This document shows positions 33,103-35,618 of a stretch of DNA of 35,618 bases, in pieces. Source of the DNA: Labilithrix sp. (GTDB lineage: Bacteria; Myxococcota_A; Polyangia; Polyangiales; Polyangiaceae); the NCBI GenBank assembly GCA_019637105.1, contig JAHBWF010000080.1:1-35618 (forward strand), in the 5' to 3' direction. The position numbers and the translations under genes are program-made. Every line of letters begins with the position of its first letter. The first letter of the stretch is position 1. The notes beneath the pieces are model-generated. The model was not told the origin of the DNA and ran no database searches. It worked only from the letters and a program-made list of their open reading frames with translations.

Positions 33103-33121
33103 CGCTCTCGTCGGGAGAGCG
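33103..33121 (-). promoter_or_regulatory. Leader hairpin of the RRM gene
   Basis: CGCTCTC (33103-33109) pairs with GAGAGCG (33115-33121) around a 5-base loop in the presumed 5' leader, 31 bases before the start codon. It is a possible site for autoregulation by the encoded RNA-binding protein. Confidence 0.4.
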
Positions 33122-33175
33122 CGGACACACGAATTCGTGCGGGCGCAACATAGAGCCTTCCCGCGTCGAGATCAC

Positions 33176-33203
33176 ACGATATCTTCTGCGGGCCCCCCGT
33201 CAA
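33176..33203 (-). promoter_or_regulatory. Candidate promoter of the RRM gene
   Basis: On the minus strand TTGACG (33198-33203), a 16-base spacer and TATCGT (33176-33181). It lies just downstream of the sensor kinase stop and gives a leader of nearly 100 bases that contains the hairpin at 33103-33121. Confidence 0.45.
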
Positions 33204-33215
33204 CTCAGCCGTGGA

Positions 33216-34892
33216 TTACTCGGCCGCTCTTGGATCGGGCAGCGGCTCCTTGACCTCCATCCGTTGCGCCGAGCCGCGGGCGGTCGCGGCGGGGATCGAG
33301 AAGCTGAAGGTCGAGCCGGTGGGACCGGTGGAATTCGCCTCGTTGCGCGATGAGGCGACCCAGGCGCGCCCGCCGTGGCTCTCGGCGATGTGCTTGACCA
33401 AAGCAAGTCCGATGCCACTTCCTCGGACCTGGGAGTCGCCCGACTCGCCCGCCCGGGAGGTGAGGCGGACGAAGCGCTCGAAGATGCGGTGGCGCTCCTC
33501 GGGCGGGACGCCCGGCCCCCGGTCGATCACGTCGACCCGGACCGAGTCGCCCTCCGAGCTCGCGCGGACGATGATCTCCTTGCCGTCGGGGGCGTACTTG
33601 AGCGCGTTGTCGACGAGGTTCACGACCGCGAGCTGAATGGCGCGCTCGTCGATGTGCGCGCGCGGGAGGTTGGGCTCGACGTCGACGGCGAGGCGCATCC
33701 CCTCGCGCTCGGCGCGGTAGCGGTAGACGTTCGCCGCGCGCGTCACGGCGTCGCCGACGTCCCCCTCGGCGAACTCGTAGCTCCCGCGGCCGCGCTCGAG
33801 GCGCGCGAAGTCGAGCACGTTCTCGATGAGCGCCGAGAGGCGCTCGCTCTCGCGGACGATGATGTCGAGGTACTCCTGGCGCTTGGCGTCGGTCTGGACG
33901 CGCCCCGACTGCAGCATCTCGGCGAACATCCGCACGAGCGCGAGCGGCGTCTTCAGCTCGTGGCTGACGTTGGCGACGAACTCGCTCTTCAGCGCGGAGA
34001 CGCGGCGCTCCTTCTCGGAGACGAGGATGATCGCGATCGCCCCGACGACGATGACGATCGCGCTCAAGCTCACCATCGTGACCTCGAGCAGGCGGCGGTT
34101 CTGGACGCGCTCCGCGAGCTCCTCGCTCGCCTGGGGCGAGACCTGCACGCGCCAGTTGTAGAGCGTGGTCGGGAAGCGGACGCCGACGGTGAACTCGCCG
34201 GTGCGGAGCGGCGGCCCGTAGATGATGCGGCCCTCCTCGTCGATGACGTTGACGCGGCTCGCCGCCGGCGGGTGCGAGGCGGGCGTCGGCTCGTGCGCGG
34301 CGCTCGGCGGGTCGCCCGTCAGCGTCGGGAGGGTCTCGCGGACGAGGCGCCCGATGTCGTGCCAGGCCACCACGAGGTACCGTCGGCCGGCGTGCACGCG
34401 CTGCCAGTACGAGAGCAGGTAGCTCTGCGCCGCGTACTCGCGGTGGAGGTGGCGGAGCTGCTCGGACGGAGAGACGAGCTCCATGTCGTGGACGATGCGC
34501 TCGGTGAGGAGGCGCCGGAAGCCCTCCTCGTCGGCGAACGCGCCGCTCGCGCGCGACGCGAAGGCGAGCACGGTGCGGCTGTCGTCGAGGATCACGATCG
34601 CCCGGACCGTCGGCGTCTCGCGCCGCGCGGTCGGCAGCCAGCGATCGGCGAGCTCCTCGAGGCGAGCGGGGTCGGCGACGGCGACGACGACGTTGTCTTG
34701 ATCGATGATCTGCCGGTCGAGGCGGTTCGCCTTCTCGGTCGCGAGCGCGAGGGTCGCCTCGAGGACCGACTGCTGGCGCAGCGAGTCGGCCTGGAGGGTC
34801 GTGCGGAACGTGAAGTACGCGAGCACGCCGACCGCGACCACGACCACGGGCAGCAGCACGAACACCTTGAGGCGGTCACGCCATCGCGACAC
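33216..34892 (-). CDS. Two-TM sensor histidine kinase with periplasmic sensor domain
   Basis: 558 residues. TM1 (about 8-29, VFVLLPVVVVAVGVLAYFTF) and TM2 (about 268-290) enclose a roughly 235-residue periplasmic sensor region with no recognised family, including a Pro/Ala-rich insert (EPTPASHPPAASR). The kinase core has the HisKA H-box FVANVSHELKTPLALV with His311, the N-box VVNLVDNALKYAPDGKE, DRGPGVPPEERHRIFERFVR and the G-box GSGIGLALVKHI. It should autophosphorylate in response to an envelope signal and pass the phosphate to an unlinked regulator. The GTG start lacks a clear ribosome-binding site but gives a proper N-terminal TM. A GAF-domain gene lies 58 bp upstream on the same strand, so they may be co-transcribed. 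Confidence 0.93.
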   Translation of the reverse strand: MSRWRDRLKVFVLLPVVVVAVGVLAYFTFRTTLQADSLRQQSVLEATLALATEKANRLDRQIIDQDNVVVAVADPARLEELADRWLPTARRETPTVRAIVILDDSRTVLAFASRASGAFADEEGFRRLLTERIVHDMELVSPSEQLRHLHREYAAQSYLLSYWQRVHAGRRYLVVAWHDIGRLVRETLPTLTGDPPSAAHEPTPASHPPAASRVNVIDEEGRIIYGPPLRTGEFTVGVRFPTTLYNWRVQVSPQASEELAERVQNRRLLEVTMVSLSAIVIVVGAIAIILVSEKERRVSALKSEFVANVSHELKTPLALVRMFAEMLQSGRVQTDAKRQEYLDIIVRESERLSALIENVLDFARLERGRGSYEFAEGDVGDAVTRAANVYRYRAEREGMRLAVDVEPNLPRAHIDERAIQLAVVNLVDNALKYAPDGKEIIVRASSEGDSVRVDVIDRGPGVPPEERHRIFERFVRLTSRAGESGDSQVRGSGIGLALVKHIAESHGGRAWVASSRNEANSTGPTGSTFSFSIPAATARGSAQRMEVKEPLPDPRAAE

Positions 34893-34950
34893 GCCGGAGA
34901 GCGTAGCGGATCGGGCCGCCGGCTTCAGGTCTCAGGCGAGTCGGCTCGAC

Positions 34951-35520
34951 TCAGCGCGGCGCCGCGGCGCTCTGGATGCGATCGCGATCGAGCACGATGC
35001 CGCGCGAGCCGAGGTACTCGGCGTATTGCTCCGCGATGTAGGTCATCGCGTTGCCCTCGTCCTCCGTGAACGGCATGCCGTCGAGCGGGTTGATGATCTC
35101 GAGCGCGCCGAGCGCGCGGCCGGCCTGCATGATCGGAGCGATGATCATGCTCCGGCTGCCGCCGAGCGTCTGGTAGCGCTGGGCCGCGGCCGCCGCGGCG
35201 TTCGCGGTCACGATCGCGCGGCGCTTGCGGGCGGCGTCGCGGAGGAGCTCGTCGCTCTCGGGCGTCCGCAGCGTGAGCAGGCGCGAGGTGTCCTTGCCGC
35301 GGGTGCAGGCGATCACCCACTCGCGCTTCTCGACGTCGAAGAAATGGATGATCGCCGCGCGGGCCGGGAGCACCTCGGTCGCGAGCGCGAGGCAGAACTG
35401 GCCGCCGTCGAGCGCGTCCCGCAAGAAGTGCAGGTCGTGCATCGACTCGAAGAGCGCGGTGATGAGCTCGTCGCCGGTCGTCCGTCCTCGGACGAAGCGC
35501 CCCGACGGCGTTCGCACCAT
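34951..35520 (-). CDS. GAF-domain protein
   Basis: 189 residues. A short basic N-terminus and a helix (TTGDELITALFESMHDLHFL) lead into one GAF domain (about 30-170), recognisable from AAIIHFFDVEKREWVIA, the central SMIIAPIMQAGRALGALEIIN strand-helix and PFTEDEGNAMTYIAEQYAEY. GAF domains bind small ligands or act in dimer signalling. There is no output domain, so it may modulate the histidine kinase encoded just downstream; that pairing is inferred from gene order only. The ligand is unknown. Confidence 0.86.
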   Translation of the reverse strand: MVRTPSGRFVRGRTTGDELITALFESMHDLHFLRDALDGGQFCLALATEVLPARAAIIHFFDVEKREWVIACTRGKDTSRLLTLRTPESDELLRDAARKRRAIVTANAAAAAAQRYQTLGGSRSMIIAPIMQAGRALGALEIINPLDGMPFTEDEGNAMTYIAEQYAEYLGSRGIVLDRDRIQSAAAPR

Positions 35521-35562
35521 GCCGTCGGACCGCGCCGCGAGGCCCTCCGGCGACGACGGGCG

Positions 35563-35618
35563 TCACGCGGCGGGAGGCTCGCCAGCCGCCGTCGGGACGA
35601 CCGCCGGCGCGGGAGGCG
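35563..35618 (-). CDS. Possible 3' end of a minus-strand gene clipped by the window edge
   Basis: A minus-strand frame is open from the window edge to a TGA at 35563-35565. It would encode a Pro/Ala-rich tail ending in ...TAAGEPPAA, 42 bases before the GAF gene. Pro/Ala tails are common in this genome, but the piece is too short to be sure it is coding. Confidence 0.3.
   Translation of the reverse strand, partial: PPAPAVVPTAAGEPPAA

Overview
The window is high-GC DNA with tightly packed genes. It carries several traits of Myxococcota (delta-proteobacterial, Polyangia-like) genomes: lipoproteins with Asp/Ala/Gly/Pro-rich disordered tails, several ExbB/ExbD motor genes in one locus, a NtrB-like kinase with an HELNN box, a large lipoprotein metalloprotease and a two-RRM glycine-rich RNA-binding protein. 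This is inference from gene content; no rRNA or species marker is present. No tRNA, CRISPR array, insertion sequence or prophage was seen.

Layout. 1-6.1 kb (+): a six-TM sensor histidine kinase, then a 1472-residue lipoprotein metzincin. 6.4-9.35 kb: pyruvate kinase (-) and diaminopimelate decarboxylase (+), divergent over a 71-bp region with two adjacent inverted repeats. 9.4-11.5 kb (-): an XPB-like helicase-associated-domain protein. 11.8-16.56 kb (+): a four-gene operon with ATGA overlaps at every junction: beta-class DNA methyltransferase, SAMHD1-like HD phosphohydrolase, exported barrel-like protein and a type-2 (MOFRL) glycerate kinase. A degenerate GC-rich tandem repeat follows it.

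16.8-18.4 kb (+) holds the most interesting locus: a small lipoprotein ending in CPACGLG, then, 21 bp later, a DUF692/MNIO (multinuclear non-heme iron oxidase) protein with a complete set of candidate metal ligands and an extra C-terminal region. MNIOs modify Cys-containing peptides or proteins, so this looks like a two-gene post-translational modification system acting on a lipoprotein. I infer that it may be undescribed.

18.5-24.6 kb: two ExbB-ExbD-ExbD proton-motor modules point away from each other across about 1.1 kb of structured non-coding DNA. The leftward module is followed by a strong terminator and a membrane-anchored protein of unknown function. 24.8-25.2 kb (-): a cysteine-rich lipoprotein. 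25.6-31.6 kb (-): the elongasome operon mreB-mreC-mreD-mrdA-rodA, with GTGA overlaps at the last two junctions. 31.8-33.1 kb (-): rpmG (L33, 53 aa) and the double-RRM protein. 33.2-35.5 kb (-): an envelope-sensing histidine kinase and a GAF-domain protein. The right edge may clip another minus-strand gene.

Most of the window is envelope biology: cell-wall elongation, envelope motors, lipoproteins and sensors, with central-metabolism genes between. Start codons are often GTG, so several N-termini are choices, explained per entry.
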